DNA of 64,000 bases, taken from assembly GCF_023053635.1 (NCBI RefSeq), contig NC_086172.1:122425681-122489680 (forward strand), read 5' to 3'. The translations under genes were made by a program, and so were the position numbers. The notes under the pieces are model-generated. The model saw only the letters and a list, made by a program, of their open reading frames with translations, searched no databases and was not told the DNA's origin. How positions within the stretch are numbered: the stretch's first letter is position 1; each line of letters starts with the position of its first letter. This document shows positions 1-42,702 of this stretch, piece after piece. The stretch comes from Elgaria multicarinata webbii (taxonomy: Eukaryota; Chordata; Lepidosauria; Squamata; Anguidae).

Positions 1-805
1 GATCTATAATGAATAAACATTGTGGTTCCATACACACTATGGGCACAATTCATATTGTCGACCTTGAACCTATGAGCTCATTTCACTGGTTGACACCAAG
101 GTCTAGCATTCACTGGTTGACACCAAGTTCTCTTTCTTTCCACACTATTCATAATTTTATAAACCTCCGTTATATCCATTGGTTTCAATGTTCTTCTTTT
201 TTCTAATCAAAAAAAGACTAACATGCTTTAGGAATGGTGCTGCAACTATGCAACCCTATGACTACTCTAATGAGGTTTTTGTGCTCTAGGGGAGGAGCAC
301 ACTTATCTCGCAAAAGATTTAAGCTGCTCAGATAACAATGGAAAATCCAAGAAATGGGGGTGAGCGATGGTTACTAGTTAGGATGGGAGTGTTGAAATTA
401 GAGATGGACGAATCTGTCAATTTTGATTTCTTTCAGTTCCTCCTTTTTCAGATATTAAGTTTGCTTCATCACAAACCTTGAGAGTATTTTTTTTAGTTCT
501 CATGAAAATTCATATGCATTTTTGTGTGCATTTCCCCTAATACATGTGTTTTTGTATGCATAATGTATTTGTATGCTTTTTTCACTAATCTACACATTTC
601 TGTGTACATGTTTCTCTAGTATATGCATTTTTGTACAGATTTTTGATTGGAAAACTTCATGCAAAATTCTGACAAGTGTGAATTTTAAAGGATAACTCCA
701 TTGCGGATTGCATATTTGTTCCAATGTGCAAAATTAAGTTCCAAATGCAAAATTAGTTTTGATTTGCATATTTATTCCAAAATGTCTCCTCCATCGCTAG
801 TTGAC

Positions 806-808
<3 letters not shown>

Positions 809-846
<38 letters not shown>
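809..846. repeat. (AT)n microsatellite, 19 units
   Basis: An uninterrupted AT dinucleotide run. Confidence 0.98.
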
Positions 847-848
<2 letters not shown>

Positions 849-1179
849 GTGAATGTATTTATACATACTAACTTATCACCATTTTTCCCTATATTTACTT
901 GATGGCATATTTAATCAATGGCATAGCCAGTTAAGACAAGATAGTTTTATGACATCTGAAAAAAAAAAAGTTTTTTCCCCATTCTAAAATAGCTGACCTT
1001 GACACTCACAGTGCTCAATTCTTAGCTTTGTGAGCACTCTGGGTCTTACAAAGAGCTTTTCTCTGTGGTAGGACTCCACTCCCTCTCTTAAACTGAAAGG
1101 AGAGCCTGTGAATACAGGGGTATGAATTGGATTATGTGTGCGCAAGAATAAGGAACTACAAGATCACAGTGACATAGAC

Positions 1180-1502
1180 CCAGTTTACATGATCACAACA
1201 ACCCATCGTGGCTTGTTTATGCCATGGTGAGCTACAACACATGCTGCATGGTTTTTGAATATTCTAGCTGCTCTCTCAGCTTGTTGTGTCATCTGAACTC
1301 AGGCATCAGGGGTTGTGCAAGGGTTAGGTTGGAGGACATAACTGTAGAACAAGCCAACAATCATTTAATCCTCGCACAACCCCCACTGTCCATGTTTAGA
1401 TGACACATGCTGGTGGCTTGAATATTCGTAATGGCCGCTAGCGCACATGCTGGAACTTATTTACGTCGTGGTGGCTTATTTGATCATGAGAATCAGCCCA
1501 GA
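1180..1502. mobile_element. Probable foldback DNA transposon (hAT-like)
   Basis: The left side reads TTTACATGATCACAACAACC and the right side carries GTGGTGGCTTATTTGATCAT, which are imperfect inverted partners around CATGATCA. The interior has repeated CCATCGTGGCTTG / CACATGCTGG motifs. Similar motifs recur at 10655, 29014, 31775 and 49255. No target duplication was read, so the class is tentative. Confidence 0.4.
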
Positions 1503-2104
1503 GTTTTGATGGAATCATTGAGAGACTTAAAACATGCAGCTGGATAGAACGTGAATGTGCTGAAAAACGCAGCTGGATAAAGCATGAGGTTCCCTTCACA
1601 GCTGTGGTCCAGAAGTGGTCAGACAGGTGGAAACTCTCAACCAGTCACAGATTTAATATTTTTAGAAACCGCATTTTGAAAAACTAAGAAGAGGAAGAGA
1701 AAAAACACCTCAGGTCTGAAACGAAAATGGATTAAAATAAAATAGTACATGCATTCCAGGATACGTTTAAATGTGTTTTGTTTATAAAGTCTATTCATCT
1801 ACTTTGACATTATGTTTCCAAATTCCAATTCAATGTATAATAATAATATTGGGCCACTTTACAGGCCTGTTGTGAGAACAATATGTTAAAGATTGAAGAA
1901 CAATTGGTGCTATATACTGTACAGGTGAGGTAATTATTGTATCCAGTCCTAACGTTTCATTGCAATTACTTCCAATTTGAATTAGTTGGAACTCAAATGG
2001 GATTAAGGGGAAAGGAATTGAGCTGCAAAGGATACTTCCTCCTCCTTCTTCTCATAAACAACTTGGGGAGGAGGGGGCAGAGCTTTCAGAAAGGCTATCC
2101 AAAG

Positions 2105-2372
2105 CATAAGAACATAAGATCTGCCATGCTGGATCAGAGCAAGGGTCCATCTAGTCCAGCACTCTAGTGGCCAACCAGCCATCGGCCAGGGATGAACAAG
2201 CAGGACATGTTGCAATAGCACCCTCCCACCCATGTTCCCCAGCAACTGGTGCACACAGGCTTACTGCCTCTAATACTGGAGGTAGCACACAACCATCAGG
2301 GCTAGTAGCCATTGGTAGCCTTTGCCTCCAGGAACTTACCCAACACCCTTTTAAAGCCATCCAAGCAAAATC
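2105..2372 (+). mobile_element. SINE-like repeat, AACATAAGA...CATCTAGTCCAGCA family
   Basis: Begins AAGAACATAAGAT, then GGATCAGAGCAAGGGTCCAT and CTAGTCCAGCACTC, and continues through a block containing CAACTGGTGCACACAGGCTT to AAAGCCATCCAAGC. At least five other copies lie in the window (6860, 12350, 13299, 25560, 38988). It is a familiar sauropsid interspersed repeat; I do not give it a database name. Confidence 0.75.
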
Positions 2373-2940
2373 TCTCCTTGCGTTCATTTCATTGGCAGAG
2401 GCAGATAGGCCCCTCCACCCCCAAACTGAGGGCAGAGGAGGGGGACTTATCTCAGAGAAAGGGCATGAGAAGGAGGCCACTTCCCTCTGTTGTTTGAGCA
2501 ATCGAAGGGGCAGAGAGGATCATGGGGAGGTCAGGGTCATCCTCCAAGAGCCCTGGGGACATGGTGATGGCTTCCTAAGAATCCCCTTGCCTGGAAGCTC
2601 ATTGTGTCAGCTGAAGGAGCCAGGCCTGCTTTCTCTCAGCCTACACAACAGCCTCGCAGGTCCAAGAGTGCTGTCCTTTGTGGCCAGGAATATTCTTCAG
2701 AGCATGAGGACAGGGTCCATATGCACCCCTTGTCCTGGGTGGAGAAAGGGAGATCATTCTGACATGCTCCTGTTTTTCCTGCATGGATCACAATTCTCTA
2801 CAACTGACAGACCCTGTCCTGCCCAGAAACAACCCCCTCTCCCTCCATTAAGCTACCCTGGGCTGTCTGTACACAAACATTCCACTTTGCAAACAGACAA
2901 AGAAACACTAAAGAAATCATATTATGAAGCTTGAACCACA

Positions 2941-3085
2941 GAAGGAAGCAGTTGAGGTGGTAAATCCGTTCTGGGTTTCAGTCAGCACCAATAAGCACCT
3001 TGGAGAGCTCCATCAGAATTCTGACTGGTTCTGACACCCAGAGTGGATCCATCACCCCACTGACATTGAAGCCAGCAGCCTCCAC
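2941..3085. mobile_element. hAT-like foldback MITE, copy 1 (diverged)
   Basis: The arms read GGTGGTAAATCCGTTCTGGG and CCAGAGTGGATCCATCACCC, imperfect inverted repeats around a short centre. The same arms occur in the 6741 and 42703 copies. This one is the most diverged and has no clear target duplication. Confidence 0.6.
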
Positions 3086-3198
3086 TGGAAGGAAGGGACA
3101 CTACCCACTCCCACTACTAGAGTAGTAACAGCAATCTGTGCTGCTACTCTGGTGCCCTGTATGGTACAGGTATGGAGTATACATAGCCTGAGGAGAGG

Positions 3199-3360
3199 TG
3201 GGCTGTAGCTCAGTGGTAGAACACAGGCTTTACATGAAGAGGAGCTCTGGATCCGCCCCCCCCAGTCGGAAATCCTTGAGATGCTGCCAGTCACTGTAGG
3301 TAATTCTGACCCGGACGGACCAATGGTTTGACTCAATATAAGGCAGCTTTCTATAATCTT
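3199..3360 (+). mobile_element. tRNA-derived SINE, copy 1
   Basis: The head TAGCTCAGTGGTAGAACACA is a pol III A-box-like tRNA segment. The tail TATAAGGCAGCTTTCTATAA is the usual end of this SINE. The B box is degraded and a C run interrupts the middle. Confidence 0.75.
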
Positions 3361-3452
3361 AAGGATTTGGCATCTGGGAATATCTTTTCCTCTATTTTTT
3401 TTAAAAAAGAAAGGAAGGATAATAAACAATATAATAACTCAAAGGTCCCCAC

Positions 3453-3506
3453 TGATGAGATGCGTGGATCAGTAATACTGTGAGATGCGTGGATCAGTAA
3501 TACTGT
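3453..3506. repeat. Tandem duplication of a 26-bp unit
   Basis: GAGATGCGTGGATCAGTAAT followed by ACTGT occurs twice in a row without differences, implying a recent local duplication. Confidence 0.9.
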
Positions 3507-4164
3507 GACAATCAAACGATTATATATATCCAAGTAAATAATTAATTGCATGTTACAAATTGTTTAATTATGTGTATGCTTGAGTTATTAATAAACCACT
3601 TTAATTCTCTAGAGAGGTAGTTGTGTTAGTCTATTGCAGCAAAAACAATGAAGAATCTTGTGCCACCTTAAAAACTAGCAATGGTATAACCCATTAAGGT
3701 GACATAAGATTTTTTGGGTTTATTTACACTACGGTGTTATTCCGCTGCATCTACTTTCTATTCTATCACAGAATTGAGATCTGAGCACTACACAAATGTG
3801 TTTCCTTTTCTGCTTTTCTGTTACATAACCTTCAAGTGGCACTGTGGTATAGCACAAATACACAAGTGGAAACAGCATTTCCTTTTGCTATTGGAAATAA
3901 TATCACATTTTCCCTGCACTAAAAAAAAACCTTGCTGAAAGTACTGTTTACAAACAGACGCAAAACTGGAGGGTCACAATGTTGTTTAAAGAACCCATAA
4001 TAAACAACGATGAGTAGGGCATGTTGAGTGCGCAATAAATGCTTTGTGTAGAAAAGTCCCCAGGTGTTTAAACCAGTTTAAACCAGTTAATGCACTCAGT
4101 GTTTCCTAGATTCACTCATGAGCCACTGGATTAATAGAAAGAATATGCCTTCATTATACCTGAC

Positions 4165-4170
4165 TTTATT
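4165..4170 (-). terminator. SPI1: Candidate polyadenylation signal of SPI1
   Basis: AATAAA on the minus strand about 500 nt after the stop codon, the first canonical hexamer met. No clear GU-rich downstream element is visible, so the choice is tentative. Confidence 0.35.
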
Positions 4171-4666
4171 AAATATTTACATGTTATTAATATTTGCACA
4201 GTAAGATATATTTCCAAGATCTGCAAACTTCTCTCTAGCCATGGAGAAATATAGCAGAGCCTGTATTAATGCTGGTTTAAAAGCTGTAAGCTAAGGCAGA
4301 ACCTTTGAAGGTGAAACGGTAATGCCTGTGAAGACCAACCCCCCCCACCCCCTCCACCCCCCACCCCCCGTGTCTGCTGCATGGTTTAATCACAGCACAA
4401 TCAAATACTTTCTGGGGGGGGGGGGAAATTCCTTTCTTTAAAAAAACAACAACACAAAATCCCTACTGTGTCCAGCTTGTTGTATAGAAGCAAAGAAAAC
4501 CTGTTGGAATTTTCAACGCTGAAGAAGGGAATTCGTACCAGAGACATTGGATGTGGAAAGGCATGAGGGTGTGGGACGCATAGTAAAAGAGGTGTTCAAA
4601 AACTCTGCTGCTAACTCCAACCCACGTGTCAAAATGATTTGGCTTTTCAGGACTTGGCGCTCTTGC
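4165..4666 (-). other. SPI1: Probable SPI1 3' UTR
   Basis: Sequence following the SPI1 stop codon. The nearest good AATAAA on the minus strand is at 4170-4165, giving a 3' UTR of about 480-500 nt; another lies at 3724-3719. A C-rich tract (about 4340-4372) and a G run (about 4416-4426) fall within it. The end is inferred from the signal alone. Confidence 0.45.
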
Positions 4667-34763
<30,097 letters not shown>

Positions 34764-35050
34764 TCAGTCAACTTCTTCGTGAACTAATTTTCTAATTCCA
34801 ATTATCCGGCTTTTTAAAAAGACATCAAACAAAAGAAAAATACATAATAAATTAAAGCAAAAATCCTGATCTTCCTTGAAGACCCTTTGCAGTGATTGAC
34901 CCCAAAACAAGAAGGACCCTAATTAGTTTTCATACTTTCCCTCAAGAGTTCTAAAGGTGAGCTCTTCCCTTAGACGTATCTGAAGTTCCTGATTTCACCA
35001 AGTATCTGTACAATGGAGATAGCCCTTGAGCAGTTGCAGCCCAGTATGAC
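34764..35050 (-). promoter_or_regulatory. SPI1: Probable SPI1 5' UTR and proximal promoter
   Basis: The sequence directly upstream of the start codon on the minus strand should hold the 5' UTR and promoter. Mammalian SPI1 promoters are TATA-less and carry ETS-type sites used for autoregulation. GGAA cores visible on the minus strand include CAAGGAAGATC (about 34870-34880), GGGAAGAGC (about 34963-34971) and CAGGAACTTC (about 34981-34990). A short AT-rich stretch lies near 34830-34850. No start site can be fixed from sequence, and single GGAA cores are common by chance. Confidence 0.3.
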
Positions 35051-35551
35051 ATCACAACAACAAGCCCAGTTTGCATAAATCTAATTTCAAGGAGTTGTGG
35101 CATGGTGAACAGGAAGTCTGTCGCCAGGCTGATCAGCCATGGGTAGGTGCTTGCTACAAAACTAACAGCAAACCTCACCGCTTAGGCTGTCAAGAATTAG
35201 TAAATTGGTGCAGATAGATATGATTTCTAGATTGCAAAGGAATACTACCCTTTCTTGGAGCAACTGTGACATCTTAGTTGTACTTAAAGGGACAGTGCAT
35301 AGTTACTTCACTGTGAGCTGAGTGTAACACAGAGCTTAGAAGCTATGAGACTCCCGTTCTCTTTCACCCAACAAATTGCCACTCTTTGTTTTTTGTGGGG
35401 GTTGTTCCCATTTACTGTATGACCTATGCTACTGAGGGTTCTGCTTTTTCACCTTTTTGCTGTTTACCTTATAAAATCCATTAAAGAAAATTTCAGGGTG
35501 GGGGAGAAACAAAATCCTCTCTTACGGCCTTTTTTCCTCCCTGTACTGAAG

Positions 35552-35555
<4 letters not shown>

Positions 35556-35599
<44 letters not shown>
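35556..35599. repeat. (CA)n microsatellite, about 22 units
   Basis: An uninterrupted CA dinucleotide run. Confidence 0.97.
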
Positions 35600-35602
<3 letters not shown>

Positions 35603-35975
35603 TTCTAGGTTCAATACACAAACAAAGAGGTTAATCATACATAGTCATACTTAGAATAGACCCATTGAAATCAATAGGACTTAAGTTAGTCATGACTAAC
35701 AAGCCCCAATGATTTCAATTTGTCTACTCTAACTATAATTAAATCTGAATCCAATCCCATGTTAGTTACAAGATAAGTCTGAAGAAGTTAGGGAAATTAA
35801 CTGCTAATGTTCCGGACTGGGTTTCTTTCATGTTCATTCATGAGTAACGGAACTCAGTGAAGGAACTCAGGTTCAAGAGGAAGAACTATTTGCCATCTAA
35901 AAAGATACTGGGTGCAGTTCTGTTTACAGGAGCAATCAACTGAATACACAAGCAGAGCCTGGTAGAAACAGATCT

Positions 35976-36932
35976 GGGGCTTGTCTGTATGCTCTACATA
36001 CATCATCATGGCTGCGCAGTTGCATCCTGTTGGTTATACGATGCAGCCGCCAACTTGCAGCCACATCGGGCTTTTCTTTGCGAAACTGTCCTTTTTTAAA
36101 ATGATGTTTTATTGTGACTTTTTCCATTGCTCCGACGTCACCAGGCCCCCACCTATACGACAACGGGATTGCTCCTCATTAAATACAAACCTGAAATTTT
36201 GTTGATTCGAATGTAGGTAAAGAGCATCACACTGCAGCAGCAACAGTGATTTATTTCCTGAATTTTTTTTATACTGAATTATAAATGCGCACATACGCAT
36301 TATCGCATAGACAAAGCTACAGAAGAGAGAGGAGAGAAGCTATAAATTTTATATGCGGAGCTCTGCAGATTCATAAAACAGACAAATTGGGAGTGGGGGG
36401 AAGGAAAGATGCAACACAGGGAAAGGAATGAGGCTACAGAGGAAAAGGAACGAGGTAGCAGAACACGTCTCCTTCGTCTGGCTGCCCATTTCCCCCTCTT
36501 TGTTTTTGTGAACCACCCAGAGAGCTTCACATATTGGCCAGTACAGAAATGCACTAAATATATAAATACATAAATAAATTTGTTTTAAGAAGCTTTCTCT
36601 GCGGAGCTCTGCAGAGAGACTTCAAACTAAAATTGGCGCAAATGAGCGAGGCCACCAATTGGTGCGAAATCAGGAAATCGGCCAAACACGTTGTCCTACC
36701 CTCAAAGCTCCACCCACATGTCAACATCCGATTTAACTCCCCCAAAGACACATAGCCATAACACGGTGCAAACTCTGACGGGATCTAAAAGTCGTGGTAA
36801 ATTGCGAGTACGAAGATGCGCATTATCACGGTTAAAACCCAGCGCTGCGGCGAGTGGATGGCTGCGTCATGTAACCTAAAATGCGAATATGTGCATTTAG
36901 GTCGGGGTAAAGAAGCCTTATAGACAAGCCCC
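35976..36932. mobile_element. DNA transposon, about 957 bp, non-autonomous, GGGGCTTGTCTRTA ends
   Basis: The left end GGGGCTTGTCTGTATG and right end TATAGACAAGCCCC are inverted partners. It has no transposase frame. An L2-type tail fragment (about 36505-36582) lies inside and is a later insertion. The neighbouring 37373-37390 (GTATAGACAAGGCCC) looks like a second, decayed right end. No matching target duplication was visible next to the ends. Confidence 0.65.
36505..36582 (+). mobile_element. L2-type LINE tail inside a DNA transposon
   Basis: GTGAACCACCCAGAGAGCTT followed by CACATATTGGCCAGTACAG and an A/T-rich ATAAATACATAAATAAAT tail. It is the last about 75 bp of an L2-type element. Confidence 0.6.
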
Positions 36933-38008
36933 ATGATTGTTTGTTGTCTGTCGGTGTTGGTGTTGGTTCGGATTAAGAGACTGGGCATACTAGTTAGGGG
37001 CTGATCCCAGTGCAGGGTGGATGCAGGGCAGGGGGCGGGGCTCGACAAGCCTAGTAATGGCCACCATGGCAATATTAAAGTCTGGGGAACGAAAGTAAGG
37101 GCAGTTAATCTAAACATCACATAAGTTCAATGAACTGAAGCAGTGCATCTGTGCTGCTACAGGCGTTCAGAGTTGCACAAGAGTTGCCAAAAAACAATCA
37201 AAAAGTTTTTCGGTCCCCCAATGTTTGCTGCCCATTACAACTGTCTGACAATGCTGCTGTGATTTTTCCTGCCCGGATAGCCTGTGCTCACTCCTGTCAT
37301 GTAACTCTATTGCTTCCACTTTGTGGCAGCAATGCTGCGGGGTTTTATGGGAATGAGTACGCAAAGCAGCATTGTATAGACAAGGCCCAAGGGTCTGCAC
37401 AAATAGAAAAAGAGCTCTTGGCTGTCAAATAAAATGTTTTCACCGATACACATAAGCAATCAGTAATAGTCCTTCTGATTACAAATCAATAGAAACAAAT
37501 ATGACAAACATCTCTTTCAGATGGAATCCTTAGGGGATGGCTGTAAACCTCTGAACCTGGATGCTTACAGCCATCCAACGCAGGACAGGAGGAGCGGCAG
37601 AGGCAATCTTTTCTGCCACACTCTTCCCACCGGCATTTCAGCTAGATGGCTTTTTTGCCCATTTAGCTGGGGTGTGGGAAGGAGGTTGGGGAAGGCTGGC
37701 GATAGCAGTTATCCCTTCTTCCTCAATCCCCTCCCCTTTCCACCCACTAGCTCATCCCCTTTCCAGTCCTTCTGAGGACACCTTTGCGACCTTGGTGCAG
37801 TTCTCTCCATGCCAGCTGTGAGGGGAAGAGGTGAAGAGCTCGGACCCCCTGAGTCTGAGGTCAGTGCACTACAACTCCAACCTCGGATCCAGAATTTCGA
37901 AATGTCCAATTTCCTTCCCACACACAGACGCTGTCTAGGATTGCTCTTCCCATGTGCCTACGTGGTTGCAGTGCATGCTGATGTGCCAAGAGAAATATCA
38001 GGTAGAAA

Positions 38009-38112
38009 TCATAGAATCATAGAATAGTAGAGTTGGAAGGGGCCTATAAGGCCATCGAGTCCAACCCCCTGCTCAATGCAGGAATCCATCTCAAAGCATA
38101 CCTGACATTGTC
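38009..38112 (-). mobile_element. CR1 LINE 3' end fragment
   Basis: The plus strand reads ATCATAGAATCATAGAATAG, GTTGGAAGGGGCCTATAAGG and CCATCGAGTCCAACCCCCTG, the reverse complement of the CR1 3' end with its ATTCTATG octamer tail. The same sequence ends the long copy at 59123. Confidence 0.9.
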
Positions 38113-38987
38113 CTGGGAATTTTTTTAGTGCTGGCAATAATGGGTGTGCATTCATTTCAGAAAGAACGAGAAACTGAACGAAACAGAATACATCCAGCTC
38201 GAATTTTGTTTGTTGCGAAATTAATGCCATGAGCAATGAATGGCATGAATTGGTTTGTTTTGGTATCCCATCTGTATCCATTCATCTTTCATTCAGAGGT
38301 GGGGATGAGGTTTACATTTATGGGTTATTTAGGATATTTATAAGCCAACTTTCATCAAACAATATCAGGGCAAGGAACAATAAATATATAATAAAAACAA
38401 TAAAATGCAATAATAAAACAATAAAAAGCAGTAACCCCCACCCTCCATAAAACAGAAAGAACAGCTTTAAAACTTGTGCAACTTTTTAAATTTTAAATAT
38501 TCTTCTGCAGTGGCACCACCATTTTATTTTTATAGAATCACCTGATTGTTGCATTGTTCCAGGACATTCTGGTTTGGTGGTGGTGGTGGGGGCGGGCGGG
38601 CGGGGGGGGGCATAGTGCCTGATCCTTTTTTGTGCCATCTGCCATCCCCTGTCACAGAATGCCCAGGAACAATGTAACATTGGGTAATTCTAGGAAAATA
38701 AATTAGTGCCCCCACAAGAAATTGACTACAAGAAAAAAGGAAAAAAGAACAAGACCCTAAAAGCAAGGAAGACAGAAACACCCAAAAATGAATGTGTGGA
38801 ACAAATGAATGAACAATGTGTACAACTATAAACAAATGAATAATGAAGCAAATGTGATCCTTATGAATGCATAGTGAAACAAATAAGTTTTTTAGTAATG
38901 AAAAATGAATGGAATAATAAACGGGTGAAATCTTGATATAATTCCAGCTGGCAGATACACTAGCCCTATGCAGGTGTTCATCCTAAG

Positions 38988-39235
38988 AACATAAGAAGAG
39001 GTGTGCTGGATCAGATCAAGGGTCCATCTAATCCAGCATTCTGTTCACTCAATAGCCCACCAGTTGTTTGCAGACATGATGGGGCTGAAAGGTTGGTGGA
39101 GGGAGGGTGCACACACAAGCCCTGTCCCAATGTTCATAGGTGTGGAGGTGCCTCAAAAGACCTTTGTGTCTTTAGTGCTAAGATTTGTAGGGGGACTGTA
39201 GACATGTTGGACTAAATGTGCTTCTATGCCTGCCC
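38988..39235 (+). mobile_element. AACATAAGA-type SINE
   Basis: CTAAGAACATAAGAAGAGGT, GGATCAGATCAAGGGTCCAT and CTAATCCAGCATTCTGTTCA. The downstream block has diverged or been replaced. Confidence 0.7.
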
Positions 39236-39809
39236 ACAATCCCACCTTATAAGGTTTTCCAATCATGGAGATGTTTTCAAACACACTTCAATTGCACTTA
39301 CAACCCCCCTGCAGACCTTCATGCTCAACAAGCGAGGAAGGTGGTCATATATAGAAAGGTGTAGACTTGTCAGTCTTATTGTTCTGTGTACTGCCCTAAG
39401 TCCATGGAGAAAATAGGTATGGTCCACTTTAACTATTAAAGAAAGCAATACCTCATATCAGTGGATATTACTACAATGTTTGGGAAATTGCTACTTTATA
39501 GGATATGGGAGCCAGAGAGTGATCCTTAAACGAAGACACATTTTTCTAGGTATGATACCTTCCCCCTTCTTTCCCCCTTTTGCTTTTACTGCCTGACTGG
39601 AGCCTTACGAGTTAGATTTTAGTTTGTGTGAATAAACTGCTTCAGCCCTTACACTTTTTGTGTGTGTGGTTATTCTCTGGAGGGCTGGCTAATACCGTCT
39701 TGGAACGGGGTTAAGGAAGAGGCAGTCTGGGAAATCGGATGATTGATCCAGAGCCTACCTTGCAGGAGAGTTGTGTGGACCCCAACTTTCCTTCACATGA
39801 TGTATCTGA

Positions 39810-40070
39810 CATAGTTGTGGCTGACTATGGGCCACATATGAGAAATTCAGAAAATCTGACAACAATGGGAATTTGACTACCTTACCTCCTCTCCAGCATA
39901 TATCCACAGAACAATGGAAATATAGAGTCAGCAGTTGAACAGCAAAGAACCTTTTGCACGAGGCAGTTGCTTCAGAGTCTGACCTTTATCCGACTCCCTT
40001 TGCCCAGTGAAATTCTCCATTATCAAGGTATCAGTCCAGCTAAACCAAAGCCCTGCTACTAATGTATAAA
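39810..40070 (+). mobile_element. Possible Ty3/Gypsy-type integrase fossil fragment
   Basis: A short stretch weakly resembles the integrase core region of Ty3/Gypsy-type elements. It is broken (at least two breaks) and old. No LTRs are established; a stretch around 39625-39720 with AATAAA and a GT-rich region could be LTR-derived, but this is weak. Confidence 0.3.
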
Positions 40071-41850
40071 GACTGGCTACTCCTAGGAATGGGTGAGAAT
40101 TTTGTTTGGTTCATTTTTTGAGAAGAACTTACACAAATTTGCAGGTCTCTTCATAAATGGGATGGAAAGAACTTGGGATATTTTTTTTTTACAAAAAAAT
40201 CAAATGTGGGAAAAACAAAAGTAACAAATTACTGCATCCATATAGAAGGCTTTGAATGCCTTAGTTCTTCAAAGTCTGAGTCTGAATGCATGGCTCTGCA
40301 AACATGCTTGTAGAGCTGTATTGGGCTTGCCACTTCTTTTTTCTTTAATACCTACATGGTCCAACATGGTCTCTCCATAATGGGAATACATATACCTACT
40401 GAATTTGGCCAGTGCAGATGGGTCAAACTGAATGGTACATACTGAATTTGGCTGGTGCAAATGATTGTTTTGTTTGGATTGGTTTTGACAAGAACTTACT
40501 AAAATTCACAGCTTTCTCCATGAATTAAATGAAAAGCACTTGAGCTTAAAAAACACACAAACCTGAATAATTTGGGAGAAAGCAAAACTGACATATTAAT
40601 CCATCCCTATCTAGTCCCAGAAGTGACAGGAAATTGTAGAGAGGAAATGCTCTACAATCAATGCAGGGTATTACAATAGTTGAAAGACTATTTAGCTCTA
40701 AGCACTAATGCAGGTCCATACCATGGAAAAACACAGAGAAATGTGATAATGTGAAATTCTGGCAAAAGCAGAAACCCCCAGTCCTTAAGAAGACCACATC
40801 AGGAAGGCAGTGGGCAATGGAGTAATCGCAGACATTTGTGATTTTACAAACAGAAAGGAGGGGTACAGCATGAAAAGTTGCAATGGTTGCCAGGATCTTA
40901 AAGTCCCTCAAAGAATATGTTCCAAGAGGTGAAAGAGAGCCAGGGAGCAGATCCAAGAAAAGATGGCAGATGGCGAAAACTTAAGATATCCAGGTCATGT
41001 CGTGTTTTGAAGGACGACTGCATGGTTATGTAGTCCAGTGGTAAACATGTAACGATGCAACTCCAACAAAGCTAAGTACTATCCATCTTTGGCCTGTAGT
41101 GTGGTGGGCTATAAGAGATTATCGTTTCTGAAAGCCAATTGATTACTGTTTCTATATGCTTAATGCATTCTTTTCAAGAGGAAAGATGTATCATAAGTGA
41201 TGGAACTGTGTGGAAAGATTCAGGTTCCAGGCTGTGGGGGAGGGGGAGTAATTCGGGAAAGGACAAGAAAGCCTTGGGCAGGAAGTCTCACAAAGAAGTC
41301 TCTCCCTTGTTGTAGCTTTCTGAAGGCAGAGTTTTATGAGAACAGCTAGGCAATATTATAAAACATATTGTATCTAATTTGCTATTTAAAGTGCTGTGCA
41401 AAATGTGATCAGCGTGGTTATCATGGGCATGTATTGGACAGCATCTGTCACATCATTAGTTATTCGCAGTCAAACACTTCTTCCCCTTCCACTTTGTACC
41501 ATTTGGTGATTATTATTATTTTTAAAAATCTGTCTTCATTGCATCCTCACCAACTGTGCCTCTGATGGCGGAGTTAACAAGAGAAGGGCTTCCCCTGAAA
41601 CTTTTAAAGCCTGGGTAGGCCTCTATGGTTGTGTGGGCTTTTTACTCTTACATTTTCAGATGGATTTTGTTTCCTTCTGTATTGTATTATAGTTAGCTGT
41701 CTTAAACAACATTTTCCGCAGAAAGGTGGGATATAAATACATGTCAGTTTAAATGGAATAAAACCAAAATAGATTTGTAGGGTAGATGTATCTGATCTGA
41801 AAACGCTTTGACACTCACTCATGCTATCAGATTCAGTGGGGAGGAACATA

Positions 41851-42021
41851 CCCTATTTCTTCGATTCTAAGATGCACTTTTTTCCCCATATAAACTTCTC
41901 TAAAAATGGGGTGCATCTTAGAATCGCAGGTGTGTCTTAGGTTTCTTTTTTTTCTGTTGGTGGTACTGAAATTAGTGTGTGTCTTACAATCGATGGCATC
42001 TTACAAACGAAGAAATAGGGG
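41851..42021. mobile_element. MITE, 171 bp, CCCTATTTCTTCG ends, TA target
   Basis: The left end CCCTATTTCTTCGATTCTAA and right end TACAAACGAAGAAATAGGGG are inverted partners. TA lies directly outside both ends (41849-41850 and 42022-42023), as in Tc1/mariner-type insertions. Internal repeats of TCTTAGAATCGCAGG-type sequence are visible. No coding capacity. Confidence 0.75.
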
Positions 42022-42055
42022 TAGTATTCCTTGAATATCACTGCTCTGAAGAGTA

Positions 42056-42371
42056 GGGTGACCATATGAAAAGGAGGACAGGGCTTCTGTATCTTTAACA
42101 GTTGTATTGAAAAGGGAATTTCAGCAGGTGTCATTTGTATATAGGGGGAACCTGGTGAAATTTCCTCTTTATCACACCAGTTAAAGCTGCAGGTGCCCTG
42201 CCCTCTTTTAAATCTGGTCACTCTAGTATAGCTCCTGCAGCTTTAACTGTTGTGATGAAGAAGGAATTTCACCAGGTGCTGCATGCAAACAAATGACATC
42301 TGCAGAAATTCCCTTTTCTATGCAACTGTTAAAGATACAGGAGCCCTGTCCTCCTTTTCATATGGTCACCC
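42056..42371 (+). mobile_element. Foldback MITE, GGGTGACCATATG ends, copy 1
   Basis: The ends GGGTGACCATATGAAAAGGA and TCCTTTTCATATGGTCACCC are perfect inverted partners, with TA outside both (42054-42055, 42372-42373). A diverged, inverted copy of the left end, TAAATCTGGTCACTCTAG, lies in the middle (about 42210-42227), so the left half is itself a foldback. 316 bp, no coding capacity. Confidence 0.8.
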
Positions 42372-42702
42372 TACTGAAGAATGATGCCCCTTATCCTGCA
42401 CATCAGATAGGATAGAGATTCACCAGGAGCAAACACCACCTCAGAAGCAAACAGCCAATTTCCTCTCCTTGCCCCCCCCCCATGTGCCACATCAAACTGT
42501 GGTTATTTCCCCTCAGAATCTGCATGCTCTTTAAGTTGTTTTCTTCCTTCCTTCCTCCTGACCAAACCGCATCACCTATCCAGTTCTTATCTTAGTTATT
42601 TCCCCCATAGTCAGATCTTGTCTATCTCTTGCCTTGATTGTAATGCAATAGACACATTTATCTGCACAGTACACAGCCTCAGATATCCTTCTTGGTGCTA
42701 CA

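Larger units (their letters stand above)
1..4164. other. SPI1 3' flank, no exon recognised
   Basis: Intergenic sequence beyond the SPI1 3' UTR. In mammals the next gene here would be MYBPC3 in the same direction, but no MYBPC3-like exon was recognised. Repeats present are an (AT) run (809), a foldback-type repeat (1180), a SINE (2105), a hAT-like foldback (2941), a tRNA-type SINE (3199) and a short tandem duplication (3453). I see nothing definable at 1-808, 1503-2104 and 3507-4164. Confidence 0.6.

Noticed and set aside
2167-2934. Plus-strand open frame of 255 codons
   Set aside because: Its first third is the AACATAAGA-type SINE, translated also from other copies (6795-6986 minus); no domain, no splice or coding signals.
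39625-39720. LTR with AATAAA and GT-rich stretch
   Set aside because: No partner copy and no clear boundaries, so it cannot be called an LTR.
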